From: Pantoea cypripedii | Lineage (GTDB): Bacteria > Pseudomonadota > Gammaproteobacteria > Enterobacterales > Enterobacteriaceae | Direction: 5' to 3' | Length of the DNA: 64,000 nucleotides | Assembly (NCBI RefSeq): GCF_011395035.1 | Contig: NZ_CP024768.1 | Coordinates: 778,586-842,585, forward strand | In this document: in pieces, positions 31,050 through 39,299 of the stretch | Layout of the letters: the number at the start of each line of letters is the position of its first letter | How positions within the stretch are numbered: position 1 is the stretch's first letter | Translations under genes and position numbers: made by a program | Notes under the pieces: model-generated | What the model saw: the letters and a program-made list of their open reading frames with translations, nothing else | Told to the model about the DNA's origin: nothing | Databases searched by the model: none

Positions 31050-32330
31050 TTACAGCTGCGCGAAGCAGCGGCGTGCTGCATCGATGGTGCGCTGAATATC
31101 TTCCTGGCTGTGTGCCAGCGACATAAAGCCCGCTTCGAACGCAGACGGAGCCAGGTAGACACCTTCCTCCAGCATCAGATGGAAGAAACGTTTGAAGCGC
31201 TCCACATCACACTGGGTGACGTCCTGATAGCAGGTCACGCTGTCGGCTGCGGTAAAGAACAGGCCAAACATGCCGCCCACATGGTTAATCACCAACGGGA
31301 TGTTTTCCGCTTTGGCGGCCGCCAGCAAACCTTCTGATAATTGGGTGGTCAGCTCGGTCAGGGTTTCATGAGTACCCGGCTGGGCAATCTGCGACAGGCA
31401 GGCAAAACCGGCTGCCATGGCAATCGGGTTTCCGGACAGGGTTCCCGCCTGGTAAACCGGGCCAGTCGGTGCCAGCGCTGCCATCACATCACGACGGCCA
31501 CCAAAGGCACCCACCGGCATACCGCCACCGATGATTTTACCGAGGCAGGTCAGATCCGGGGTGACATCGTAATACGCCTGCGCGCCGCCCAGCGCGACAC
31601 GGAAGCCGGTCATCACTTCGTCAATAATCAGCAGAGCGCCAAACTCGTCGCACAGCGCCCGCAAGCCAGGCAGGAAGTCCGGCTGCGGTGGAATGCAGTT
31701 CATGTTACCCGCGACCGGCTCAACGATGATGCAGGCAATATCCTCAGGATATTGCTCGAACGCGCTGCGCACGGTGGACAAATCGTTGTAAGTGCAGGTC
31801 AGGGTATGTTTGGCGAAATCAGCTGGCACGCCCGGCGAGTTCGGCTGGCCGAGGGTCAGTGCGCCAGAACCGGCTTTCACCAGCAGGCAGTCGGCATGGC
31901 CGTGATAGCAGCCTTCAAATTTGATGATCTTGTCACGATGGGTGAAACCACGCGCCAGACGAATCGCGCTCATGGTGGCTTCGGTGCCGGAGTTAACCAT
32001 ACGCACCATATCCATGCTCGGCACCAGCTCGCATACCAGCTGCGCCATTTTCACTTCCATCTCGGTCGGCGCACCAAAGCTCAGGCCACGTGAGGCCGCT
32101 TCAATCACCGCATTACGGATGGTGGCGTTGTTGTGGCCGAGCACCATCGGACCCCATGATCCGACATAGTCGATATAGGCTTTGCCGTCGGCATCATACA
32201 GGTAAGCGCCATCAGCGCGTTCAATGAACAGCGGCACGCCGCCCACACCGGTAAACGCACGTACCGGGGAGTTCACACCGCCAGGGATCAGGCGCTGTGC
32301 TTCGGCATACAGGTTTTCTGACTTACTCAT
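31050..32330 (-). CDS. hemL: glutamate-1-semialdehyde 2,1-aminomutase
   Basis: PLP enzyme making 5-aminolevulinate from glutamate-1-semialdehyde, the entry to heme in this C5 pathway. 426 residues as in E. coli. The PLP lysine is in CLGKIIGGGMP (about 265); SGTEATMSAIRLAR binds the phosphate and IIDEVMTGFR holds the ring-contact aspartate. ATG at 32330 (MSKSENLYAEAQRLIPGG) is the family start; an upstream in-frame start at 32369 adds 13 unrelated residues. Convergent to fhuB and divergent from erpA. In E. coli clcA lies between hemL and erpA; it is absent here. Confidence 0.97.
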   Translation of the reverse strand: MSKSENLYAEAQRLIPGGVNSPVRAFTGVGGVPLFIERADGAYLYDADGKAYIDYVGSWGPMVLGHNNATIRNAVIEAASRGLSFGAPTEMEVKMAQLVCELVPSMDMVRMVNSGTEATMSAIRLARGFTHRDKIIKFEGCYHGHADCLLVKAGSGALTLGQPNSPGVPADFAKHTLTCTYNDLSTVRSAFEQYPEDIACIIVEPVAGNMNCIPPQPDFLPGLRALCDEFGALLIIDEVMTGFRVALGGAQAYYDVTPDLTCLGKIIGGGMPVGAFGGRRDVMAALAPTGPVYQAGTLSGNPIAMAAGFACLSQIAQPGTHETLTELTTQLSEGLLAAAKAENIPLVINHVGGMFGLFFTAADSVTCYQDVTQCDVERFKRFFHLMLEEGVYLAPSAFEAGFMSLAHSQEDIQRTIDAARRCFAQL

Positions 32331-32540
32331 TCTTCGGCTCCGGCTGTGTCTTAAAAAAACTCGCGTCATTCTACGGGAAGATAGCGGTCAGGTGAAAGGC
32401 ACCCGCGCCATGTGGCTATACTTTAAAGCATAACAGGCGGCACGCAGTGCGAAGGGCAAGACTTGATTGCACTCTGCGGCTGGCAGATAATAGCGTGATT
32501 GAGGTCGTTTTCTGACCTGGACGTTTACCCGGAGTAAAAC

Positions 32541-32888
32541 ATGAGTGACGATGTAGCAGCACTGCCTTTGCAATTCACCGATGCAGCAGCGAAAAAAGTG
32601 AAAAATCTGATCGCGGATGAAGAGAACCCGGATCTGAAATTGCGTGTTTACATCACCGGTGGTGGCTGTAGCGGCTTCCAGTACGGTTTCACTTTTGATG
32701 ACCAGATGAATGACGGCGACATGACCATCGAGAAACAGGGAGTGGCGCTGGTGGTTGACCCGATGAGCCTGCAATATCTGGTGGGTGGTTCGGTTGACTA
32801 CACCGAAGGGCTGGAAGGCTCACGTTTTATCGTGACCAACCCGAATGCCAAAACCACCTGTGGCTGCGGTTCTTCCTTCAGTATCTGA
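32541..32888 (+). CDS. erpA: iron-sulfur cluster insertion protein ErpA
   Basis: A-type Fe-S carrier of 115 residues that delivers clusters to apoproteins such as IspG and respiratory dehydrogenases. The three ligand cysteines are Cys43 in TGGGCSGFQYGF and the pair in TTCGCGSSFSI at the C-terminus. CGGAG lies 6 bases before ATG at 32541. Divergent from hemL with 210 bp of shared upstream DNA; ended by a hairpin just after the stop. Confidence 0.96.
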   Translation: MSDDVAALPLQFTDAAAKKVKNLIADEENPDLKLRVYITGGGCSGFQYGFTFDDQMNDGDMTIEKQGVALVVDPMSLQYLVGGSVDYTEGLEGSRFIVTNPNAKTTCGCGSSFSI

Positions 32889-32893
32889 TTTAT

Positions 32894-32916
32894 CAGGCCG
32901 CCGTTCTGGCGGCCTG
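32894..32916. terminator. hairpin between convergent erpA and the small secreted-protein gene
   Basis: CAGGCCGCC / GGCGGCCTG, perfect 9-bp stem with a GTTCT loop. It starts 5 bp after the erpA stop and touches the opposite stop at 32917. No clear T-run on either side, so efficiency is uncertain. Confidence 0.6.
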
Positions 32917-33168
32917 TTACCACTCTATCGTAACTAATCGTGACGTTTCGTGGCGCATCGCATCGCGAGGCAATGTGCTTTGCGTAATCCGTGGCTGCGC
33001 GCTGAAATGGCGGCCACAATCTACCGCAGGCAGCGATTGAACGCCGGGGCGTGAAATATCACAGCGGGAGAAGATAGTCAGCGTAGCGACGATAGAGCCG
33101 GTGGTGGTGGCCGCACCGATGGGTGCCGCGATCACAAGCCCTATGGCCAGCAGCAGAGCTCTGGTCAT
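32917..33168 (-). CDS. small secreted protein with two cysteines, unknown function
   Basis: 83-residue product with a convincing signal peptide (M-T-R, hydrophobic core LLLAIGLVIAAPIGA, cleavage about residue 20) and a mature part of about 63 residues with just two cysteines (FSRCDIS and VDCGRHF), likely a disulfide. AGGAAA lies 5 bases ahead of ATG at 33168. The pattern of a beta-like ATTTGSIVATLTI start, C...CG...QPRIT and a LVTIEW end loosely recalls fimbrial or spore-coat-U-like domains, but I cannot name the family. It is the last gene on the minus strand before convergent erpA, 106 bp after btuF with a terminator-like hairpin between, so it probably has its own promoter. E. coli has no gene like it here. 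Confidence 0.65.
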   Translation of the reverse strand: MTRALLLAIGLVIAAPIGAATTTGSIVATLTIFSRCDISRPGVQSLPAVDCGRHFSAQPRITQSTLPRDAMRHETSRLVTIEW

Positions 33169-33205
33169 GTTGATTTCCTGGTGTTTTTAAAATTGCGCTA
33201 AGCGC

Positions 33206-33238
33206 AAAAAGGGCACAGAGCATACATGGCTGCTGTGC
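33206..33238 (-). terminator. probable btuF terminator
   Basis: GCACAG (33213-33218) pairs with CTGTGC (33233-33238); read on the minus strand the stem is followed by CCTTTTTG. It lies about 36 bp after the btuF stop. A separate perfect TTGCGC-TAA-GCGCAA palindrome follows at 33193-33207. Confidence 0.65.
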
Positions 33239-33274
33239 TTTGTTACCTGATTAACGACAATCTTTGGTGATTCT

Positions 33275-34087
33275 TTAATCGTTTTTGGTACTGATTTTCG
33301 CCGGATGCAGCGCCGCGCACAGCTGTTGCGCTGCCAGCAGCAAACGTGGCCCCGGTCGGCTTAGCCAGTCATCATTAAGCGCAATTACCGGCACCGATAA
33401 CTGCGGTTGCCAGAACTGCCCGATAGCACTGGCCTGTGCGGCAGTACCGCCCATGACAATCGCCTGGGGATGACGCGCCAGGACCTGCTCGCGGCTGACC
33501 TGCGGCCAGCTCACCGTGCTATCGGCAAAGATATTACGGCCTCCGCACAATTCGATCACTTCATTTTGTAATGTGTTGCGGGCGGCGGTGAACAGCGGCT
33601 GCTGACCAAACTGCAAAAACACCCGGACGGGCGTCTGTGCCTGATACTGCTGACGTAGCTGCGCTTCCTGGCTGCGCAGTGCCTGGGCGGCATCACGCGC
33701 CTGCTGCGGATGTGGGCTCCAGCGTTGCAGTGACGCCAGCGCATCAATCATCTGATCAAGGGTTTGCGGATCGATCCACTCCACCTTAATGCCTAAGCGT
33801 TGCAGTTGATCAATTTGCCGCTGTGGGTTGCCGCCACGCCACGCCAGCACCACATCCGGTTTGAGCTGCACAATGCGCTCAATGCGGATGCCCTGCCAGT
33901 TCGCCACCTGCTCCAGCGCTTTGGCACTGGCCGGGTAATCAGACCAGGCGCTCACCGCCACCGGCGTGATACCGGCGGCGAATGCCAGTTCCGTCAGATG
34001 CGGGGCAAGGGTAATCACGCGCGGCGTGGCAGCCAGCAGGCTGCTGCAAAACAGCAGCAGCCCGGCCAGCCAGAACGATTTAGCCAC
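33275..34087 (-). CDS. btuF: vitamin B12-binding periplasmic protein
   Basis: Periplasmic cobalamin-binding protein delivering vitamin B12 to the BtuCD importer. 270 residues, signal peptide about 1-19 ending L-L-A-A. Class III fold with RVITLAPHLTELAFAAG, VSAWSDYP (the Trp that stacks on the corrin) and QLKPDVVLAWRGGNP. Its start overlaps the end of mtnN by 8 bp, so the two are coupled. btuC and btuD are not in the window. In E. coli yadS lies on this side; here a small secreted protein gene follows. Confidence 0.94.
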   Translation of the reverse strand: MAKSFWLAGLLLFCSSLLAATPRVITLAPHLTELAFAAGITPVAVSAWSDYPASAKALEQVANWQGIRIERIVQLKPDVVLAWRGGNPQRQIDQLQRLGIKVEWIDPQTLDQMIDALASLQRWSPHPQQARDAAQALRSQEAQLRQQYQAQTPVRVFLQFGQQPLFTAARNTLQNEVIELCGGRNIFADSTVSWPQVSREQVLARHPQAIVMGGTAAQASAIGQFWQPQLSVPVIALNDDWLSRPGPRLLLAAQQLCAALHPAKISTKND

Positions 34088-34778
34088 GTGCCAACTGTGC
34101 CAGCAGGTTTTCTACCATCAGGGAAGATTGCTGCGCGGCGACGCTGAGAAATTCATCAAAGCTGAGATGCGATTCCTGATCGGCGACATCAGAGATGGCG
34201 CGAACGACGACAAAAGGCACCTTGAATTGGTGGCACACGTGACCAATCGCCGTGGCTTCCATTTCGACGGCAATCGCCTGCGGGAAAGTGCTGCGGATGC
34301 GCGCCAGCGGTGCGGCACCATTAATAAAGGCATCGCCGCTGACCACCAGGCCACGTACCGCGTTGAGATCCAGCTGTTTGATCACCCGCTCAGCGGCGGC
34401 GATCAGTTTTTCATCGGCGACAAAAGCGGCCGGACAACCGGCCATCTGGCCTGGTTCGTAGCCAAAAGCGGTCACATCGGCATCGTGATAACGCACTTCG
34501 TCAGAAACCACGATATCGCCGACCTTCAGGGTCGGGGCCAGGCCACCGGCCGATCCGGTGTTGATCACCACGTCTGGCTTGCACAGTTGCAGCAGCAGCG
34601 TGGTGCCGAGGGCAGCTGCGGTTTTACCAATGCCCGATTTCAGCAGGGCAACCTCAACACCATTCAGCGTGCCAGTGTAAATTTCGCACCCGGCCAGCGT
34701 CAGCGTCTGACGGTTTTCAATCTTGTCACGCAGCAGGGTGACTTCCTGCTCCATCGCGCCAATAATGCCTGCTTTCAT
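34080..34778 (-). CDS. mtnN: 5'-methylthioadenosine/S-adenosylhomocysteine nucleosidase
   Basis: Cleaves methylthioadenosine and S-adenosylhomocysteine to adenine and the ribose thioether, recycling by-products of spermidine and methylation chemistry and feeding AI-2 formation. 232 residues as in E. coli. IGAMEQEV carries Glu12, INTGSAGGL binds the ribose, AVEMEATAI carries Glu174 and ISDVAD the catalytic Asp197. It precedes btuF and is divergent from dgt, with 99 bp between starts. Confidence 0.97.
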   Translation of the reverse strand: MKAGIIGAMEQEVTLLRDKIENRQTLTLAGCEIYTGTLNGVEVALLKSGIGKTAAALGTTLLLQLCKPDVVINTGSAGGLAPTLKVGDIVVSDEVRYHDADVTAFGYEPGQMAGCPAAFVADEKLIAAAERVIKQLDLNAVRGLVVSGDAFINGAAPLARIRSTFPQAIAVEMEATAIGHVCHQFKVPFVVVRAISDVADQESHLSFDEFLSVAAQQSSLMVENLLAQLARG

Positions 34779-34877
34779 AAAAGAGTCTCGCTAATGTTGT
34801 GGATGTAAACGGTAAAAGTGAGGCATAGTCTAACATGGCTGTCAGAGGAAGAATTCACGAAAAAATAAGGGGTAATT

Positions 34878-36371
34878 ATGGCGACGATCAATTTCAGGAA
34901 GAAGATCAGCTTCACCCGTCCCTATACCAGCCGCAAAGATCCCGAAGGGGAATACTTTATTACCCGTCATTTTGAAAGCGATCGTGGACGTATTATTAAT
35001 TCTGCCGCTATCCGCCGTCTGCAACAAAAAACCCAGGTCTTTCCGCTGGAGCGCAATGCAGCCGTGCGCTCGCGTCTGACCCACTCGCTGGAAGTGCAAC
35101 AAACCGGACGCTACATCGCGAAAGAGATCCTGCAATGCCTGAAAACCCAGGGCGGCGGGCTGGCGAAATACGGGCTGGATGAGCTGGAAGGCGCATTTGA
35201 AAGCCTGATCGAGATGGCTTGCCTGTTACATGATGTGGGAAATCCGCCTTTTGGTCACTTCGGTGAGGCGGCGATCAATGACTGGTTTGATGACAATTTG
35301 CCCGCTGAACTGGTTGATCCGCTGGTGGCGGGGGTCGAAGATGATGCGCAACGCGCCGCTTTTGACCAGCTGAATGCAATGATTCGTCAGGATTTGTGCC
35401 ACTTCGAAGGCAATGCGCAGGCGATTCGCATGGTCCATACCTTGCTGCAACTGAACCTGAGTTATGCTCAGGTGGCCTGCATTTTGAAATATACCGCCCC
35501 GGCCTGGTGGCAGGGAGATAAACCGGCTGAGTTCAGCGTATTAATGAAAAAGCCGGGTTTTTATTTATCAGAGCGGGAATATGTCGCGAATCTTCGGGTG
35601 GCTACCGATATAAAAGAACATCATCGTTATCCGCTGACCTGGATAATGGAAGCCGCCGATGATATCTCGTATTGCATCGCCGACCTTGACGACGCAGTGG
35701 AGAAAGATATTTTCAATGTTGATACCTTATATGACTATTTGCTGAAAGCCTGGGGAGGGGTGAAACCGGGTGATGCATTTAGTCGCACCATTGGTGAGGC
35801 CTGGAAAGAAGCCTGCCAAAAGAAATGGCGCACCAAAGGCGATCAATTTTTTATGGCGCTACGTGTTAACGTACAAAACGTGTTAGTCAGCCATGCGGTA
35901 CGGCGCTTTATCGATAACTTACCCGCTATTTTTACAGGTAATTTTAATCATGCCCTGCTGGAGGATGATGGTGAGGAAGGTCGCTTGCTGATGTTATTTA
36001 AAACGGTCGCGCGTCAGCAAGTGTTTAATCATCCGGAAGTCGAACAGCTGGAATTACAGGGTTATCGCGTAATTAAAGGATTACTGGAAATTTATCAGTC
36101 ATTAATGCAGCTGGATTATGAGCAGTTCACCACGCTGATGAATGATGATTTCTTAGCCAGACATCCGATTGAAACGCGTCTGTTTCATAAACTTTCTGGC
36201 AAACATCGCAAAGCGTATCAGCAATCAATGCGCACGTTGATTGTGGAACATAAATATGAGCGTCTGCTGTGGGAACGCTATTATCGTTCACGCCTTATTC
36301 AGGACTATATCAGTGGTATGACCGATCTTTATGCCTGGGATGAGTACCGTCGTTTGATGGCGGTGGAATAA
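34878..36371 (+). CDS. dgt: deoxyguanosinetriphosphate triphosphohydrolase
   Basis: HD-domain enzyme that hydrolyses dGTP to deoxyguanosine and triphosphate. 497 residues (E. coli 505). The metal centre is seen as RLTHSLEVQ near 66-74, LLHDVGNPPFGHFGE near 115-129 and MEAADDISYCIADLDDA around residue 257-273. ATG at 34878 has GGGGTA a few bases upstream. Its latter part, with ATA/TTA/AAA codons, looks AT-richer than the flanks but not enough to argue transfer. Confidence 0.95.
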   Translation: MATINFRKKISFTRPYTSRKDPEGEYFITRHFESDRGRIINSAAIRRLQQKTQVFPLERNAAVRSRLTHSLEVQQTGRYIAKEILQCLKTQGGGLAKYGLDELEGAFESLIEMACLLHDVGNPPFGHFGEAAINDWFDDNLPAELVDPLVAGVEDDAQRAAFDQLNAMIRQDLCHFEGNAQAIRMVHTLLQLNLSYAQVACILKYTAPAWWQGDKPAEFSVLMKKPGFYLSEREYVANLRVATDIKEHHRYPLTWIMEAADDISYCIADLDDAVEKDIFNVDTLYDYLLKAWGGVKPGDAFSRTIGEAWKEACQKKWRTKGDQFFMALRVNVQNVLVSHAVRRFIDNLPAIFTGNFNHALLEDDGEEGRLLMLFKTVARQQVFNHPEVEQLELQGYRVIKGLLEIYQSLMQLDYEQFTTLMNDDFLARHPIETRLFHKLSGKHRKAYQQSMRTLIVEHKYERLLWERYYRSRLIQDYISGMTDLYAWDEYRRLMAVE

Positions 36372-36426
36372 GCGAAGTTTTGTAAAGAAGAGGAATAATT
36401 TTTTACTTTTACCCAAAACTTTATCA

Positions 36427-36454
36427 GGAACTTCGCGTTTACAATTTAATCTCA
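36427..36454 (+). promoter_or_regulatory. sigma-E-type promoter of degP
   Basis: GGAACTT (36427-36433) and TCTCA (36450-36454) with a 16-bp spacer match the sigma-E pattern GGAACTT-N16-TCTNA, about 55 bp ahead of the degP start, as in E. coli. This ties degP to envelope stress sensed through RseP, also encoded in the window. Confidence 0.88.
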
Positions 36455-36508
36455 TCATCACGACCACAGCAATGGTCCGGACGTAAATCTTATATGAGAC
36501 ACAGATGA

Positions 36509-37951
36509 ATGAAAAAAAGCACATTAACGTTAAGTGCGCTGGCACTTAGTCTGGGCATGGCATTCAGCCCTGTCAGTGTTTTCGCGGCGGAGACAGCTTC
36601 CTCCTCCAGTCAACAGCTGCCTAGCCTTGCACCCATGCTGGAAAAAGTGATGCCTTCGGTGGTGAGTATCAGCGTGGAAGGTAGCACGACGGTGAAGACG
36701 CCGCGCATGCCGCAGCAATTCCAGCAGTTCTTTGGTGATAACTCCCCGTTCTGCCAGGACGGCTCGCCGTTCCAAAGCTCACCGATGTGTCAGGGCGGCG
36801 GCGGCGGCGATAACAGCGGCGGCGGTAGCGACACGCAGCAGGAGAAATTCCGTGCGCTGGGTTCTGGCGTGGTGATCAATGCGGATAAAGGCTACGTGGT
36901 CACCAACAACCATGTGGTTGAAAACGCGACAAAAATCCAGGTGCAGCTGAGCGATGGCCGTCGCTACGACGCGAAAGTGATCGGTAAAGATCCGCAGTCG
37001 GATATTGCGTTGATCCAGCTGAAAGATGCGAAAAACCTGACGGCGATTAAGATTGCTGACTCCGACAATCTGCGCGTGGGTGATTACACCGTGGCCATCG
37101 GTAACCCGTATGGTCTCGGCGAAACCGTTACCTCGGGCATTGTTTCGGCACTGGGTCGTAGTGGCCTGAATGTCGAAAACTATGAAAACTTCATCCAGAC
37201 CGATGCCGCGATTAACCGGGGTAACTCGGGTGGTGCACTGGTGAACCTTAACGGTGAACTGATCGGTATCAACACCGCGATTCTGGCACCGGACGGTGGC
37301 AACATCGGTATCGGTTTTGCTATCCCGAGTAACATGGTGAAAAACCTCAGCGCGCAGATGGTCGAATATGGCCAGGTGAAACGCGGTGAGCTGGGTATTA
37401 TGGGCACCGAGCTGAACTCTGAGCTGGCAAAAGCGATGAAAGTCGATGCACAGCGCGGTGCGTTCGTCAGCCAGGTACTGCCAAATTCAGCGGCGGCGAA
37501 AGCCGGTATCAAAGCGGGTGACGTCGTGGTTTCCATGAACGGTAAACCGCTGACCAGCTTCTCAGCACTGCGTGCGGAAGTCGGTTCGCTGCCGGTTGGC
37601 ACCAAACTGCAACTGGGTCTGCTGCGTGACGGCAAGCCGGTGAGCGTCACCGTGGAGTTGCAGCAGAGCACCCAGGATAAAGTGCAGTCAGCCACTATCT
37701 ACACCGGCATTGAAGGCGCTGACCTGAGCAATGTCGACAGCAATGGCCAGAAAGGCGTGCGTGTCGATAGCGTGAAAGCGGGGAGTGCTGCGGCGCGCAT
37801 CGGCCTGAAAAAAGGCGATGTGATCCTCGGTGTGAACCAGCAGGGCGTGGCGAATCTGGGCGAATTACGCAAGATCCTCGACACCAAACCGTCGGTTCTG
37901 GCGTTGAATGTACAGCGCGGCGACAGCAGCCTGTACCTCCTGATGCAGTAA
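36509..37951 (+). CDS. degP: periplasmic serine endoprotease/chaperone DegP
   Basis: HtrA-family protease-chaperone that clears misfolded periplasmic proteins and protects outer-membrane proteins in transit. Signal peptide ends about residue 26 (V-F-A). Trypsin-like domain with His135, Asp165 and Ser240 (precursor numbering; GNSGGALV), then two PDZ domains at about 290-375 and 395-480. The LA loop keeps two cysteines (PFCQD and PMCQG) and has a Gly-rich stretch. 480 residues (E. coli 474). ATG at 36509 fits; the upstream sigma-E promoter and downstream terminator make it a single-gene unit. Confidence 0.97.
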   Translation: MKKSTLTLSALALSLGMAFSPVSVFAAETASSSSQQLPSLAPMLEKVMPSVVSISVEGSTTVKTPRMPQQFQQFFGDNSPFCQDGSPFQSSPMCQGGGGGDNSGGGSDTQQEKFRALGSGVVINADKGYVVTNNHVVENATKIQVQLSDGRRYDAKVIGKDPQSDIALIQLKDAKNLTAIKIADSDNLRVGDYTVAIGNPYGLGETVTSGIVSALGRSGLNVENYENFIQTDAAINRGNSGGALVNLNGELIGINTAILAPDGGNIGIGFAIPSNMVKNLSAQMVEYGQVKRGELGIMGTELNSELAKAMKVDAQRGAFVSQVLPNSAAAKAGIKAGDVVVSMNGKPLTSFSALRAEVGSLPVGTKLQLGLLRDGKPVSVTVELQQSTQDKVQSATIYTGIEGADLSNVDSNGQKGVRVDSVKAGSAAARIGLKKGDVILGVNQQGVANLGELRKILDTKPSVLALNVQRGDSSLYLLMQ

Positions 37952-37970
37952 TCTCTGTAGCGTTAAACTC

Positions 37971-37996
37971 AAGGCGGACTTCGGTCCGCCTTTTTT
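37971..37996 (+). terminator. rho-independent terminator of degP
   Basis: AAGGCGGAC-TTCG-GTCCGCCTT with a UUCG tetraloop and a T-run to 37996, 19 bp after the degP stop. Confidence 0.95.
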
Positions 37997-38069
37997 GTAA
38001 CAATGGGGTCCGGTCAAATATTCAGCGAGTGTGACCTCCCCCGCAATTCCCGCATTATTCCTGCGGCTA

Positions 38070-38083
38070 TGTGCATTTGCACA
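38070..38083 (+). promoter_or_regulatory. inverted repeat upstream of cdaR, possible operator
   Basis: TGTGCATTTGCACA, two 5-bp arms TGTGC/GCACA with a 4-base centre, 59 bp ahead of cdaR. The arms resemble a CRP half-site but the spacing (4 instead of 6) does not fit CRP. It may be an autoregulatory site of the downstream regulator. Confidence 0.35.
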
Positions 38084-38141
38084 ATGTCAGCTGTCTGATG
38101 GGCGCGTATTCTGTCTTCTCGTCTTTTTTCTGGAGTGATTG

Positions 38142-39299
38142 ATGGCCACCTATCATCTCGATGCGCGCCTGGCTCAGGATATTGTTGCCCGCACCATGAA
38201 AATTATTGACAGCAATGTCAACGTGATGGATGCCCGTGGCCGCATTATTGGCAGTGGTGACCGTGAGCGTATTGGCGAATTGCACGAAGGTGCGTTGCTG
38301 GTGCTGTCGCAGGGCAGGGTGGTGGACATTGATGAGGCTGTTGCCAGACATCTGCATGGCGTCCGCCCTGGTATTAATCTGCCGTTGCGTATTGATGGTG
38401 AAATCGTCGGCGTGATCGGCCTGACCGGGCAGCCGGTCGCACTACGTCATTACGGCGAGCTGGTTTGCATGACAGCTGAAATGATGCTGGAACAGGCACG
38501 TTTGCTGCATATGCTGGCGCAGGACAGCCGTCTGCGTGAAGAACTGGTGCTAAACCTGGTGCGGAGCGAAAGCCTGTCACCGGCGTTGAGTGAATGGGCG
38601 CAGCGGCTGGGTATCGACCTCAATCAGCCACGCGTTGTGGCGGTGGTGGAGGTCGATAGCGGCCAGCTGGGCGTAGATAGCGCCATGTCGGAATTACAGC
38701 AACTGCAAACCCTGCTGACCACGCCTGAGCGCGATAACCTGATCGCCATTGTGTCGCTGACCGAAATGGTGGTGTTGAAGCCCGCGCTGAATACGCATGG
38801 CCGCTACGATCAGGACGATCACCGTCGCCGGGTGGAACAACTGCTGCACCGGATGAAAGAGAGCGGTCATCTGCGGATGCGCATTGCGTTGGGCAACTAC
38901 TTCACCGGGCCGGGCAGCATCGCGCGATCCTATCGTACTGCCCGCACCACCATGATGGTGGGCAAGCAGCGTATGCCGGAGCAGCGTAGCTATTTTTATC
39001 AGGATTTGGTGCTGCCGGTGCTGCTCGATAGTTTACGTGGCGGCTGGCAGGCGAATGAGCTGGCCCGGCCGCTGGCGAAATTAAAAAATATGGATAACAA
39101 CGGTTTGCTGCGTCGGACCCTGATCGCCTGGTTCACGCATAATGTGCAGCCGAGCGCTACGGCGCGTGCGTTGTTTATCCACCGCAATACGCTGGAATAC
39201 CGTTTGAACCGTATCTCGGAATTGACCGGCCTGGATTTGGGTAACTTTGACGATCGCCTGCTGCTGTATGTGGCACTGCAACTGGATGAGCAGACCTGA
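38142..39299 (+). CDS. cdaR: carbohydrate diacid regulator CdaR
   Basis: Transcriptional activator of D-glucarate, D-galactarate and glycerate uptake and catabolism in E. coli (gud and gar genes). N-terminal diacid-recognition domain (ATYHLDARLAQDIVARTMKI, then NVMDARGRIIGSGDRERIG and GINLPLRIDGEIVGVIGLTG), GGDEF-like middle, and a PucR-type C-terminal helix-turn-helix (ARALFIHRNTLEYRLNRISELTG, residues about 345-370). ATG at 38142 follows TGGAG by 6 bases; an in-frame TTG at 38139 is unneeded. The gene that follows overlaps its stop by one base, unlike E. coli where yaeH comes next. Confidence 0.95.
   Translation: MATYHLDARLAQDIVARTMKIIDSNVNVMDARGRIIGSGDRERIGELHEGALLVLSQGRVVDIDEAVARHLHGVRPGINLPLRIDGEIVGVIGLTGQPVALRHYGELVCMTAEMMLEQARLLHMLAQDSRLREELVLNLVRSESLSPALSEWAQRLGIDLNQPRVVAVVEVDSGQLGVDSAMSELQQLQTLLTTPERDNLIAIVSLTEMVVLKPALNTHGRYDQDDHRRRVEQLLHRMKESGHLRMRIALGNYFTGPGSIARSYRTARTTMMVGKQRMPEQRSYFYQDLVLPVLLDSLRGGWQANELARPLAKLKNMDNNGLLRRTLIAWFTHNVQPSATARALFIHRNTLEYRLNRISELTGLDLGNFDDRLLLYVALQLDEQT

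Noticed and set aside
36380..36400. CpxR-like GTAAA-N5 sequence upstream of degP
   Set aside because: Only one GTAAA is exact; the second half (GGAAT) does not match well enough to call.
38070..38083. Reading the cdaR palindrome as a CRP site
   Set aside because: The centre is 4 bases, not the 6 required between TGTGA and TCACA half-sites.
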